A DNA stretch of 64,000 nucleotides from UBA2336 sp031395485 (GCA_031395485.1 JANNUS010000017.1:1-64000); one strand, 5' to 3'; positions 54,081-63,588 are shown, numbered from the stretch's first letter. Notes: a model not told the origin generated them from the sequence alone. Translations and numbers: made by a program.

Positions 54081-54485
54081 ATGAAAATAGTTACAAAAAT
54101 GCTGGAAGATGAGGTCTATGAAGCCTCGAATGATGCAGGTCACACCGTTACCATCGATATGCGCGATGCCGCTGTTAAAAAACAGCAATCTCCACCAGAG
54201 CTATTGCTTTCTTCCCTTGCTGCATGCGGGGCAGTAGACATCGTGATTATGCTAAAAAAACGAAAGAAAACAATTACAAATTTTGTGATTGAAACGATTG
54301 GTACTCGAAGAGATGAAACACCCCGAAAATTCATGGATATTCACTGCAACTATATCGTTACGTCTCCCGATGTTGAATTGGATGAGCTTGAAAAATTTGC
54401 TAAACTATCGCTGGAAAAATATTGCACAGTCGCAGCTACTTTAAATAGTCACATTCATTTTTCGGTAGAAGTTAACAAACCGTAA
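54081..54485 (+). CDS. OsmC family peroxiredoxin-like protein
   Basis: A 134-residue protein with the OsmC/Ohr fold: PPELLLSSLAACGAVDIVIML (active-site Cys near 50), then the second conserved Cys in LEKYCTVAATL (near 113). Ohr/OsmC proteins reduce organic hydroperoxides with a Cys pair. This one is nearer the YhfA/OsmC-like branch, so peroxidase activity is likely but unproven. It is monocistronic and convergent with hutI. Confidence 0.85.
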   Translation: MKIVTKMLEDEVYEASNDAGHTVTIDMRDAAVKKQQSPPELLLSSLAACGAVDIVIMLKKRKKTITNFVIETIGTRRDETPRKFMDIHCNYIVTSPDVELDELEKFAKLSLEKYCTVAATLNSHIHFSVEVNKP

Positions 54486-54500
54486 TAAGTTGATAACGAT

Positions 54501-55739
54501 CTATTGAATCTCCCCTTTCAAAATAACCGTTTCAACCATATTGCTACCAAAAGCATAGGGTAAGAAAGCAATAGAGGGCATTGGCTTTGTGATAAATACA
54601 TTCGCTACTTTTCCTATGGTGATACTTCCATGCGTATTCTCCAATTCTAATGCTGCTGCAGTATTGATCGTAGCGGCATTAACAGCTTCTTCTGGAGTCA
54701 TCCTCATTTTGATGCAGGCCAACGCTATCATTAACGACATATTACCGCTGGGCGAACTCCCGGGGTTATAATCGGAGGCTATCGCCAACGGCAATCCTGC
54801 CTCCATCATTTTACGGGCGGGCGGAAATGGCAATCCTAGAAAAAAAGCTGCACCCGGTAATATCGTGGGCATAACGGAGGATTTTTTCAGACACTCAATT
54901 TCTTCTTCCCCTATGTTCTCTAAATGATCAACACTCAATGCGTTTGTTTTCACTCCAACCTGAACGCCTCCTGAACGATAGAGTTGGTTAGCATGAATAC
55001 GTGGTTTCATTCCAAATTTCTTTCCCTCCTCAACAATGCGCTCTGTTTCGTCTATAGTAAAAAATCCTTGCTCACAAAACACATCGATGTAGTCCGCTAA
55101 TCGTTCTTCTGCTACAGCGGGAATCATTTCTTCTAATACAAGATTGATATAATCTTCTTTGGTTGTATCCTTCGGTACGGCATGTGCACCTAAAAAAGTT
55201 GTTTTAACGGTAAGAGCCGATTCGCTTCCTATCTTTCTTGCAACGCGCAGCATTTTCATTTCATCCTTTACCGTAAGGCCATACCCGCTTTTTATTTCGA
55301 CTGCTCCTGTGCCGGTTCGAATAATTTCATTCACCCTACCCATTGCTCTTTCAAACAACTCGTCTTCCGAAGCTTTTTGCAATTTTTTAGCTGAGTTTAG
55401 AATACCTCCACCATTAGCTGCGATCTCTTGATAGGTAGCTCCTTTGATCTTCATTACAAATTCTTCCTCGCGACTATCAGCAAAAACAAGGTGAGTATGA
55501 GAATCTATAAAGCTTGGAAAAACAAAACGCCCGGTGGCGTCTATTTCAGTAATCGCTTTGCTCTCGGCTGCAAGATTGCTCATGCTATCAAACTCCTGAA
55601 TAATTCCGTTTTGAATAGCGAGGTAAGCATTTGATAGAACAGGCAACACAGCCATTGCGCTGCCCGAAACGGTCTTGATGGATTGATCTCTAACCTGCAC
55701 TAAACCTTGAATGTTCCGGATGAGAATATCCCAGACCAC
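54501..55739 (-). CDS. hutI: Imidazolonepropionase
   Basis: A 412-residue metal-dependent amidohydrolase of histidine degradation, opening imidazolonepropionate to formiminoglutamate. Metal ligands are in PSFIDSHTHLVFADSREEEF (HxH), HANQLYRSGG and LSVDHLENIGEEE. Asp in ASDYNPGSSPSGNM (about 325) completes the site. The length fits HutI. It starts with GTG, 6 nt after the upstream outer-membrane gene, suggesting cotranscription. hutU, hutH and hutG are not in this window. Confidence 0.93.
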   Translation of the reverse strand: MVWDILIRNIQGLVQVRDQSIKTVSGSAMAVLPVLSNAYLAIQNGIIQEFDSMSNLAAESKAITEIDATGRFVFPSFIDSHTHLVFADSREEEFVMKIKGATYQEIAANGGGILNSAKKLQKASEDELFERAMGRVNEIIRTGTGAVEIKSGYGLTVKDEMKMLRVARKIGSESALTVKTTFLGAHAVPKDTTKEDYINLVLEEMIPAVAEERLADYIDVFCEQGFFTIDETERIVEEGKKFGMKPRIHANQLYRSGGVQVGVKTNALSVDHLENIGEEEIECLKKSSVMPTILPGAAFFLGLPFPPARKMMEAGLPLAIASDYNPGSSPSGNMSLMIALACIKMRMTPEEAVNAATINTAAALELENTHGSITIGKVANVFITKPMPSIAFLPYAFGSNMVETVILKGEIQ

Positions 55740-55745
55740 AGAAAA

Positions 55746-56807
55746 TTATTTACCGAAAGATTCTACTTTGTAATCGAGGTTGGTACCGAAAACAGGGAAG
55801 CTGATTTTTAGTAATGCATAAAACATTCTTCCTTCAATACCGGGGCGGTATCCAATCTCACCACCATAAGCCCAACTAAGGGTTCGGTTAAACTTACCTT
55901 CAATACCTGCGCGCACACCAAATTTTTTAAGACCAACAGGGCTTACATCATACGCTGTTCCCTGGTAAACAATATTATCCAAACTTACTCTTGGTGATAA
56001 GAGTATGTCCAGGTACGTGGTTAAAATAAGGTCATCCACACCCGATTCAAATTTATCAAAGCTTACGGCCACGTTTCTAATCCATGTTAATGATCCTCCT
56101 ATATACAATCCTGCGGAAGCTACATTCGAGAAAATTGCTACATCTCCTGTTGGATTGTTTACTACATCAAATGCAGCATCAAAAAGTGTATTGGCGTTAT
56201 TGCCAACTTCCTTAAAGTCACTCGTTACCAACTTTTGATTCTTCATTACATTACTGATATCTACTGTGCTTTGCCAAACAATTGCACCAAGTCGTGCACC
56301 ATAAATTTTTCTAACCTTACAGGGAACATCAGCATTTAACGGTACACGCGCTGCCCACTTATTACCCGCATAGCTTTTTTTGTACAAAAACATTTTTGTC
56401 TTCGATGGGCCTTCGAAATCTTTAATGTGGTATGTTCCGCCAAACTCGAAATAGTAAAAAGCTGTTTGGTCATTATCGACTTCGCTATTTCTTACCGCTT
56501 GCTCTCGGTTAAAATCAAAATAAGCACTGCTATAGGTTTTACGAAAATGTGCCTTAAAATCGGCTTTATCTTTTAAGTAATAGCTTGCTTCTAATCCAAA
56601 ACCAGCATTTACATTGGTGGAGAACAGCTCGCCATATAGGGGCTGAAATTGAACAAATAGCTTATTTACAGAATAAGGCTCGTCATAAATTTCTTCAAAA
56701 GTAACGGCTGTTTTATCCTTTCGCTCTCCTTGAGCCAATAACTCAACTGAAAAACTCATTAGACACAAGAACAATAGAACCCGGAAACGCATCACCATAG
56801 ACAGCAT
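55746..56807 (-). CDS. Exported outer-membrane beta-barrel-like protein
   Basis: A 353-residue protein with a signal peptide (VLLFLCLMSFSVELLAQ). Alternating hydrophobic strands, for example YYFEFGGTYHIKDF and WAYGGEIGYRP, suggest a beta-barrel. The mature N-terminus reads RKDKTAVTFEEIYDEPYSVN. I do not recognise the family. ATG 56792 would shorten the n-region by five residues. It is upstream of hutI in one transcript, but the functional link is unclear. Confidence 0.65.
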   Translation of the reverse strand: MLSMVMRFRVLLFLCLMSFSVELLAQGERKDKTAVTFEEIYDEPYSVNKLFVQFQPLYGELFSTNVNAGFGLEASYYLKDKADFKAHFRKTYSSAYFDFNREQAVRNSEVDNDQTAFYYFEFGGTYHIKDFEGPSKTKMFLYKKSYAGNKWAARVPLNADVPCKVRKIYGARLGAIVWQSTVDISNVMKNQKLVTSDFKEVGNNANTLFDAAFDVVNNPTGDVAIFSNVASAGLYIGGSLTWIRNVAVSFDKFESGVDDLILTTYLDILLSPRVSLDNIVYQGTAYDVSPVGLKKFGVRAGIEGKFNRTLSWAYGGEIGYRPGIEGRMFYALLKISFPVFGTNLDYKVESFGK

Positions 56808-56901
56808 ATTCTGTAAAAATAATAAATATATCCTGAAAAACAGGGTGTGGCAATGGCCATGGATATTGTTGATGTAAGAGAAAATGGGTTTTTGCTAAAA
56901 A

Positions 56902-58419
56902 TCAGGATGATACCGTTAGTGTGCTGCGTTCTTCCAATTCTTGAATTCTGTTTACATACTCACGCTCTTTTCGCAACATTTCTTCCTGTGTGGCTGAAAG
57001 TTCTTCCATATTTTGACGCATCTCCTCCTCCTGTGATCTCATTTCTTCCGCTTGCTGTTGCGTCTTCTCTAATAAAATTCGTGTGCTCTCATTAATCTTA
57101 ACAGAAGATACAGCCGCTGCAATATTCTCTGCAAACTTCTCTACTAATAAAATTTCGTGCTCTGCATAGGTACGGAAAGAGGCCAACTCAATTACTCCAT
57201 ATGATTTATCATTCACCTTCATCGGAACTATCAGTAAGGAGTTGGGATTTGTACCCCCCAGACCAGACGTTATATGAACATATCCATCCGGAATTTTTTG
57301 TAAATGAATTCTAGCACCTTCCAGGTAGCATTGGCCCACAAGACCTTGTCCAAAGTCTACCCGTTTTTGAACAAATTTCTTCCGCTCAAAAGCATAACAA
57401 GACACCAACTCGAGATAGGGGTCATGTTCAGTGTCGTCATTTATCAAGAATAAGCCACCTTGGTTGTTATTAACATATTTTACTACAAACTTGATAATGT
57501 TATCGTATAGATCTTTTGTGTTGTCTGAGCTTCGCAAAATATCACCAATTTGCGCAAGGCCTGAAGTTGCCCAATTTCTTCGTTGATCTTCTTCCGCGTT
57601 ATTTCGAAGCGTATCGCGCATGCTGATAAGCTTATTGCTCAATTCATCCGTAGAGTCAATTTCAATAGAGTAATTTCCTGTGGATACGGATTCAATGAAG
57701 TTCGAAAGCTTATCGACACGTTTGGTTTCTTCTTCTAGCTTAAGTTCTCCTTCCAATGCTAATTTTTCATTTCTACGGAGAATCCGGTAAATGAATAAAC
57801 AGAGCACTATAAAAATCACAAAGATCAAGGCTACTGAAACCCAGGATAGTATTGAAAGAAAAGTAGAATCTGCTTTTACCTTCTTATTTACATGGTTAAC
57901 TAACTGATCGAAGATTACCTGTAATTCCTCATAAGCCGCATCGAATTCTTGATCTAACTTGCCTCCGGCAGACTCACCCGTATCAACAATACTACTATCA
58001 TTTTGTAATGAACCACTCTGCTTTTTAAAATCCCAACGCTGCTGTGCCGATACGGTTAGGTTTTCTACACCAACAATTGCCTGCTTAATAATGGCCCGTG
58101 TTTCCTCATCCGAAAGTTCAAAATTTCCCAATTCTGTTTCCTTTCCATCGTAGGCACCCTGAAGAATATCAACCGAGCTCGTGAACATCTGAATAACATC
58201 TTTTTCAAAGTCAATGCCCTCATCTCCTGCCATTGCTTCTTCAAACCACAAGTGTCCCTTGGTTGTACGGTTTTTAAGGTTATCACCAAGGTTTACATAC
58301 GGCAAATTCTGCTCATATGTATTTTGCATATTTTGGCTTACATATACCACCAACAATGTGACAATAATCCCCATCACTGCCAGCGAAAGTGTATACCGAA
58401 CAACCATGCTCTTCTTCAT
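56902..58419 (-). CDS. Membrane HAMP-GAF sensor protein without kinase domain
   Basis: The 505-residue protein has TM1 (LSLAVMGIIVTLLVVYV, about 10-27), a periplasmic helical sensor region to about 185 and TM2 (FLSILSWVSVALIFVIFIVL). A HAMP-like linker follows (about 215-275, GNYSIEIDSTDELSNKL). A GAF domain spans about 290-440 (GLFLINDDTE, DFGQGLVGQCYLEGARIHL, IVPMKVNDKSYGVIELAS). A Glu/Gln-rich coiled coil (445-495, EEMRSQEEEMRQNMEELSA) closes the protein. No HisKA, HATPase, GGDEF or MCP signalling tip is present. Such modules in Bacteroidota usually pass signal through the coiled coil to a partner. The partner is unknown. Confidence 0.78.
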   Translation of the reverse strand: MKKSMVVRYTLSLAVMGIIVTLLVVYVSQNMQNTYEQNLPYVNLGDNLKNRTTKGHLWFEEAMAGDEGIDFEKDVIQMFTSSVDILQGAYDGKETELGNFELSDEETRAIIKQAIVGVENLTVSAQQRWDFKKQSGSLQNDSSIVDTGESAGGKLDQEFDAAYEELQVIFDQLVNHVNKKVKADSTFLSILSWVSVALIFVIFIVLCLFIYRILRRNEKLALEGELKLEEETKRVDKLSNFIESVSTGNYSIEIDSTDELSNKLISMRDTLRNNAEEDQRRNWATSGLAQIGDILRSSDNTKDLYDNIIKFVVKYVNNNQGGLFLINDDTEHDPYLELVSCYAFERKKFVQKRVDFGQGLVGQCYLEGARIHLQKIPDGYVHITSGLGGTNPNSLLIVPMKVNDKSYGVIELASFRTYAEHEILLVEKFAENIAAAVSSVKINESTRILLEKTQQQAEEMRSQEEEMRQNMEELSATQEEMLRKEREYVNRIQELEERSTLTVSS

Positions 58420-58478
58420 AAGAATAATTTAGATCAAGTTAAAAAATAGTTTAAAAACATAAAACAATTCACGATAAT

Positions 58479-58494
58479 GAAAGATATATCTTTC
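58479..58494. promoter_or_regulatory. Palindromic divergent -7 element GAAAGATATATCTTTC
   Basis: A perfect 16-bp palindrome between the divergent sensor gene (start 58419, minus) and barrel gene (start 58526, plus). Each strand reads TATCTTTC, one base off the -7 consensus TATCTTTG. It could therefore act as a shared divergent promoter core or as an operator. Confidence 0.45.
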
Positions 58495-58525
58495 AGATTA
58501 AGCCAAACAATTCAATATTGCACCT

Positions 58526-59341
58526 ATGAAACATATCTTTCACTTGCTTGCTGGCATACTGGTGTTTATGCCTTTTTGGGGTACACTGGCACAAACTCAG
58601 GAATCTACAGACGTAAAATCATTTACACTGTTCAATCCAGTACCAAAAACAGAAATGCGTGATTTTAGCATTGACCGACCGGATGTAACTGAATCACCCA
58701 TGACGGTTGATGCCGGCCACTTTCAATTTGAGGGGGATTTACTTAAATGGACAAAAATAAACGCTGGCCAAGCTATCAATATTTTTAGTGGTCTATACAA
58801 AATGGGGCTCAATAAAAACTGGGATATACACCTGGGTATTGAACTCTATAATATCTATCAAGATCCTGACGGCAAAACGATTGAAAAAGGATACGGAAAT
58901 ACAACCATTCGCCTGAAGAGAAATTTATGGGGAAATGATGGAAATACGCGAACAGCATTGGGTATGATTCCATATGTAACACTTCCTACATCACCGCTTG
59001 ATCGTGATGCATTTTTTGGAATTGGATTCCCATTCGCCTATACGCTAACAGAAAAGTTAGGAGCTGGTGCTCAGTTTCAATTTGATTTTGTTCCAAATGA
59101 AAACGGAGATTATGAAATGGGTTATCTGCAAACAGTTGTATTCGGTGGTGCCCTGATCGGAAATTTAGATTTCTATATTGAAGGGATGGGAGTTTTCTAC
59201 AATGGCAGTTCAATCTATACCGCCAATGGCGGACTGATCTACAATGTTGGTGATAATGTTAAAATTGATGTTGCCACCAACTTGGGGCTAACGGATGATG
59301 CCCCAACACGAGTGTATGTAGGTTTATCGTTTAGATTATAA
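58526..59341 (+). CDS. Exported beta-barrel transporter-like protein
   Basis: A 271-residue outer-membrane protein: signal peptide (HLLAGILVFMPFWGTLAQ), then FSIDRPDVTESPMTVDAGHF and barrel strands ending in the aromatic C-terminus VYVGLSFRL, which fits outer-membrane insertion. It resembles the PF13557 phenol-degradation (MetA)-type barrels. The substrate is unknown. Its stop codon abuts, with no spacer, the stop codon of the convergent gene at 59342. Confidence 0.72.
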   Translation: MKHIFHLLAGILVFMPFWGTLAQTQESTDVKSFTLFNPVPKTEMRDFSIDRPDVTESPMTVDAGHFQFEGDLLKWTKINAGQAINIFSGLYKMGLNKNWDIHLGIELYNIYQDPDGKTIEKGYGNTTIRLKRNLWGNDGNTRTALGMIPYVTLPTSPLDRDAFFGIGFPFAYTLTEKLGAGAQFQFDFVPNENGDYEMGYLQTVVFGGALIGNLDFYIEGMGVFYNGSSIYTANGGLIYNVGDNVKIDVATNLGLTDDAPTRVYVGLSFRL

Positions 59342-61120
59342 CTACCGCTTGGAGCCCCTAATTTTTGTTTGATCTACAAACGATAAAGTACCATTCTGAA
59401 ATTGAATAAACGGAACGTGTTGATTGTCGCGGCTATTCGCAAAATCATATCCATCTATTAAAAAACCCGGCATCAATTTTTCCTTTTTCAGTCCTTCTTG
59501 AAAATAAACCCCGTGCCTTTTTAATGCATTTCCGGTAAAGAGCATAAACTCATAGCCAATTTTTGCATAATTGGAATAGGGTGAAGTACTGGATATGCGA
59601 CCATGTGTTTTAACAAACTTGCGCTGAAAGGCCCGATACCATTTACTATCGCTTGCTGTAAAATTTGGAGCCGTAAATACAACACCCAGCGATTGGTACT
59701 TTTCATAATCAACGGCTGATTGATCAAGCCAGTTCTCGGATCCCACGATTACTACGGAGTCGGCTCGGGTTTCCACACTGCTAATTACTTTAGTGTATAT
59801 CAATGGGTCATCCGAAGCGACAAAAATGTAGTCAATACTATCCTTTGGAAGTGTGAACTGAATCGGGTATTTAAATTCATCAAATTCAGTCGGAGTCGCC
59901 AGTACATCAATAATCTTTCGGGAACTTTCCTTTGACACGCGTATCGATTTAAGAATTCGCATTCCCGATTCATTGGCTCGTTTAACAAAACTTGCCGCCA
60001 GTGTTGAGTCACGTTTACTTTCACCATAAAACACCATGCACGTCTGTGTGCTGTCGCGATCAATCAAAAATTGCGCTGAATAACTTCCTAACGTTTCATA
60101 CGAAGGCTGAAACAAAAATCCATAAAAATTACCCTTAATAAGATCTTCATTATTTGAAATCGGGTTAATAACGTTAATTTGGTTAACACGTGAAAATTCC
60201 TGAACAAAACCATTCTCTTCCTGAAAAAGCGGTCCAACAATAAGGTCAGAATTTTTGAGCTCTCTGCTTTCAAGAATCTTTTTTATTTTCTCGGGATTGC
60301 GCTCTGTATCATAGGCTCGTAAACTAATTTTAATTTTCTGTTTTGCCAGTGTATCGGCTGCCAATTTCATTCCCTCATACAGATCGAGTACAAACTGATT
60401 TCGTTTTTTGGTGCTTGTTGGGTCCAGGGTTTTTACAACAAAAGGAAATAGAACAGAAACGCTGTAGCTCTCTTTATAAATGGTGGCTGGGGTCTCGCTT
60501 ACAAAATCCGCCCGCTTTAATCCGTATTCATTAATCAGTTTATCGAGAAGTTCGTGGTCTTCTGTAGACGCTAGATTTTTAGCCACTACATGAGCCAGTG
60601 CTTCCCCAACAAGCATATCTTCTGGATAATTTTCCACCATCATTTTAAGGGTTTCAACATCTTGAATGGATGCAATCGCTTGCTTCTTGATTGGCGAGAT
60701 TTCATTTCGTGTTTTTCTATTCTTTATACTTTCCAATAAACGCAAACCTTGAAAATAATCTTTACCATCGAAATGAATTTTTGCCAACCATATGTTTACC
60801 TCATCTAGCTTGTCCCAACTCGGGTGCAAGGTTTTAATCTGACTAAACATATCTTTCGCTACAGCCAAGTATCCCTGATGATAGGCGCTTAGGGCATAAT
60901 AAAAAGAAGCATACTCGGAATATGGATTGCCTTGACTACTTGAAACCAATGGTTTAAAAGTCTCCATCGCCAAGTTATACTTTCTATCTGCATAGAGTTT
61001 TTTCGCAATACCATATTGTTGCGAATAATCTATTTGTGCTGTTACATCGATAACCATTAACAACTGACCACCAATAATCAGGAGAAAAAAAATACGTTTA
61101 ATGAGTTGAAAATCGGTCAT
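59342..61120 (-). CDS. TPR plus periplasmic-binding-fold protein, LpoA-like layout
   Basis: The 592-residue exported protein starts at ATG 61120, giving a good signal peptide (IFFLLIIGGQLLMVIDVTAQ). ATG 61147 adds nine residues and overlaps guaA. Residues about 30-190 are TPR-like helices (YADRKYNLAMETFKPL, YSEYASFYYALSAYHQG). The C-terminal 370 residues are a type-1 periplasmic binding fold (VSVLFPFVVKT, DLIVGPLFQEENG, VVIVGSENWLDQ). It is usually annotated as an ABC-transporter binding protein, but no permease or ATPase gene is nearby. The TPR plus PBP1 order is that of LpoA, the activator of peptidoglycan synthase. The activator role is inference. Confidence 0.75.
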   Translation of the reverse strand: MTDFQLIKRIFFLLIIGGQLLMVIDVTAQIDYSQQYGIAKKLYADRKYNLAMETFKPLVSSSQGNPYSEYASFYYALSAYHQGYLAVAKDMFSQIKTLHPSWDKLDEVNIWLAKIHFDGKDYFQGLRLLESIKNRKTRNEISPIKKQAIASIQDVETLKMMVENYPEDMLVGEALAHVVAKNLASTEDHELLDKLINEYGLKRADFVSETPATIYKESYSVSVLFPFVVKTLDPTSTKKRNQFVLDLYEGMKLAADTLAKQKIKISLRAYDTERNPEKIKKILESRELKNSDLIVGPLFQEENGFVQEFSRVNQINVINPISNNEDLIKGNFYGFLFQPSYETLGSYSAQFLIDRDSTQTCMVFYGESKRDSTLAASFVKRANESGMRILKSIRVSKESSRKIIDVLATPTEFDEFKYPIQFTLPKDSIDYIFVASDDPLIYTKVISSVETRADSVVIVGSENWLDQSAVDYEKYQSLGVVFTAPNFTASDSKWYRAFQRKFVKTHGRISSTSPYSNYAKIGYEFMLFTGNALKRHGVYFQEGLKKEKLMPGFLIDGYDFANSRDNQHVPFIQFQNGTLSFVDQTKIRGSKR

Positions 61121-61137
61121 TGAAAATCGTTCATTGA

Positions 61138-62667
61138 TTACTCCCATTCAATCGTGGCTGGTGGTTTGGAGCTTATGTCGTATACTACCCTATTTACACC
61201 TTTTACTTTATTAATAATGTCGCTCGAAACTTCTGCCAAAAACTCAAAAGGCAAATGCGCCCAGTCTGCTGTCATGCCATCGGTGCTGGTTACCGCTCGA
61301 AGCGCCACAACATTTTCATACGTTCGCTCATCCCCCATTACACCTACCGATTGAACGGGCAGTAACATGGCACCTGCCTGCCACACTTTATCGTATAAAT
61401 TATGTTGGCGCAGGCTCCCAATAAAGATAGAATCGACCTCTTGTAGTATTCGCACTTTTTCGACAGTTATATCACTTAAAATGCGGATGCCCATTCCGGG
61501 GCCAGGAAAAGGATGACGGCCTAATATTGTTGGATCAATGCCAAGCGACTTTCCAACAATTCTTACTTCATCCTTAAACAATGTATTCAATGGCTCAACT
61601 ACTTTCAATTTCATTTTCTCTGGTAGTCCTCCAACATTGTGGTGCGATTTGATAGTCACGGAAGGGCCTTTTACGGAAACAGATTCTATAATATCCGGGT
61701 AAATCGTTCCTTGGCCGAGCCATTTTACATCCAATAGTTTATGTGACTCCTGATCGAATATTTCAATAAAGGTTTTTCCGATGGCTTTACGTTTTGCTTC
61801 AGGGTCTGTTAATCCCTTCAAGGCAGAATAGAACTGATTTTTTGAATCAACGCCTTTTACATTTAGCCCCATTCCTTCGTACGACTTCAACACTTGTTCA
61901 AACTCATTCTTGCGTAGTAGTCCGTTATCAACAAAAATGCAATGAAGGTTTTTTCCGATGGCTTTATGGATGAGCGTTGCCGCAACGGTTGAATCTACGC
62001 CACCGGAAAGTGCCATCACAACCTTATCGTTGCCAAGTTTATTTTTTAAATCAGCAATGGATGTTTCTACAAACTGATCCGGAGTCCAATCTTGTGCGCA
62101 GTTACAAATGTGAACAACAAAATTCCGCAATAGGTTTTTCCCTTCTGTTGTGTGTGTTACCTCAGGATGAAATTGAATACCATAAACTTCTTCACCCTTC
62201 ACCTGAAATGCAGCGATCTTTACGGAAGGTGTTGCAGCAATCACTTCAAAATTATCAGGCACTTTGTCAATCGTATCAGCATGTGACATCCACACCTGAG
62301 TATCGAGGGAGATTTCTTTTAAAAGAGCATTATGATGGTCAACCGTTGTGAGCTTAGCCCGGCCATATTCCCTGATTTTCGATGGTACTACATTACCGCC
62401 ACTTCGTTGGGCGATAAGTTGGGCACCATAACAAATACCCAAAACAGGTACTTTCCCTTTAAACAGATTTATGTCCACATCGGGAGAACCGCTGTCCCGC
62501 ACAGAACAAGGACTACCAGAAAGTATCACGCCCTTTATATCGGGCGTAAGCACAGGAATTTTATTAAACGGGTGAATTTCGCAGTATACATTCAATTCCC
62601 GCACCCTTCGGGCAATGAGTTGTGCGTATTGAGAACCGAAGTCGAGGATTAAAATTTTTTGGGACAT
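61138..62667 (-). CDS. guaA: GMP synthase (glutamine-hydrolysing)
   Basis: The 509-residue enzyme amidates XMP to GMP. The N-terminal class-I glutamine amidotransferase has GICYGAQLIAQ (nucleophile Cys79) and GIQFHPEVTHT. The ATP-pyrophosphatase P-loop is ALSGGVDSTVAA (near 220). The C-terminal dimerisation domain ends in SSKPPATIEWE. It is complete and of normal length. A TATCTTTG element lies four bases before its ATG. The downstream TPR/binding-protein gene starts at or just after its stop codon and is probably cotranscribed. Confidence 0.97.
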   Translation of the reverse strand: MSQKILILDFGSQYAQLIARRVRELNVYCEIHPFNKIPVLTPDIKGVILSGSPCSVRDSGSPDVDINLFKGKVPVLGICYGAQLIAQRSGGNVVPSKIREYGRAKLTTVDHHNALLKEISLDTQVWMSHADTIDKVPDNFEVIAATPSVKIAAFQVKGEEVYGIQFHPEVTHTTEGKNLLRNFVVHICNCAQDWTPDQFVETSIADLKNKLGNDKVVMALSGGVDSTVAATLIHKAIGKNLHCIFVDNGLLRKNEFEQVLKSYEGMGLNVKGVDSKNQFYSALKGLTDPEAKRKAIGKTFIEIFDQESHKLLDVKWLGQGTIYPDIIESVSVKGPSVTIKSHHNVGGLPEKMKLKVVEPLNTLFKDEVRIVGKSLGIDPTILGRHPFPGPGMGIRILSDITVEKVRILQEVDSIFIGSLRQHNLYDKVWQAGAMLLPVQSVGVMGDERTYENVVALRAVTSTDGMTADWAHLPFEFLAEVSSDIINKVKGVNRVVYDISSKPPATIEWE

Positions 62668-62671
62668 GATG

Positions 62672-62679
62672 CAAAGATA
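62672..62679 (-). promoter_or_regulatory. guaA: -7 element of guaA abutting the ATG
   Basis: On the minus strand TATCTTTG is followed by CATC and then the guaA ATG (62665-62667). Transcription 4-6 nt after the element would start on the start codon, giving a leaderless guaA mRNA. Confidence 0.55.
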
Positions 62680-62745
62680 ATACGACTTTTCGGCCTGAAA
62701 AGAAGCATGATACCTTTATAGAAGTAATGATCAAAAATTATCAGA

Positions 62746-63588
62746 TCAGTCCTTCGCGTTGTAGCAATATTGTTTCAAGTAGTCAGCGGCTTGATCCATT
62801 CCTGCATTGAAAACTCGAGAGAGCAAACGACACCCCTCCTCCAGATTTTCACTTTCAGCAAAAGAAATACCCTTAAATAACTGCAACTGCTGACTTTCGG
62901 GGTCTAGCCGAAGGCCAAGGTCAATGTAGGTCAATGCCATTGCATACGCTTCTTGCTCTAAACAAAGCGATGACATATACATGTAAGCAGGCGAATAGCC
63001 TCCGTTAATAGTTAGGGCAGCATCTAAATGCATGAATGCGCTATCCGGCTCATTTAGATTCGCGTATATAAACCCCAATTGAGTTTCAATCTCTTCACTG
63101 TTCGTAAGTTTTTGAAGCATGAGAAGCTCTTGCTTTGCCTCTTTATACTCTTCGTTTTCCAAAAAGATGTTTGCTTTAAATAGTACTAGATCAGGATTTG
63201 ACGGGCTTAGCAAAAGCAGCTCGTTAATATCCGCTAACTGAGATTTTGTGTCTCCTAATTCTCGGTTAATAAATGCCCGCAGAAGTTTAGCGCGGGGTAC
63301 CAAAGGGTATGCCAGAATAAAACCATTGAGATCAATCAACGCTTTTTGAAATTCACCGGTACTGTAAAAACAAATGGCGCGCTTGTACAGCACGCCCTTT
63401 GATTCTGTGTCTTTGAGTTTCGAGAGATCGACTACGTTGTTATAAATTTTTATGGCTCCCTCAAAATCCTGACGGCTCAACAGCGTATCTCCTTCTGCTT
63501 CCATCGCCTTCCATTTTACAGAAAATGTTTGTGCCTGTAAACTCAGTACACAAAAAATAGAGAAGAGTAGGATTACTGAAACCCTCAT
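62746..63588 (-). CDS. Exported TPR protein
   Basis: A 280-residue protein with a signal peptide (ILLFSIFCVLSLQAQ) and about six tetratricopeptide repeats covering the rest. Examples are AEGDTLLSRQDFEGAIKIYN, YSTGEFQKALIDLNGFI and MALTYIDLGLRLDPESQQL. TPR solenoids mediate protein contacts, here in the periplasm. No catalytic domain is visible and no specific role can be assigned. It follows typA by 5 nt and is probably cotranscribed with it. Confidence 0.8.
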   Translation of the reverse strand: MRVSVILLFSIFCVLSLQAQTFSVKWKAMEAEGDTLLSRQDFEGAIKIYNNVVDLSKLKDTESKGVLYKRAICFYSTGEFQKALIDLNGFILAYPLVPRAKLLRAFINRELGDTKSQLADINELLLLSPSNPDLVLFKANIFLENEEYKEAKQELLMLQKLTNSEEIETQLGFIYANLNEPDSAFMHLDAALTINGGYSPAYMYMSSLCLEQEAYAMALTYIDLGLRLDPESQQLQLFKGISFAESENLEEGCRLLSRVFNAGMDQAADYLKQYCYNAKD

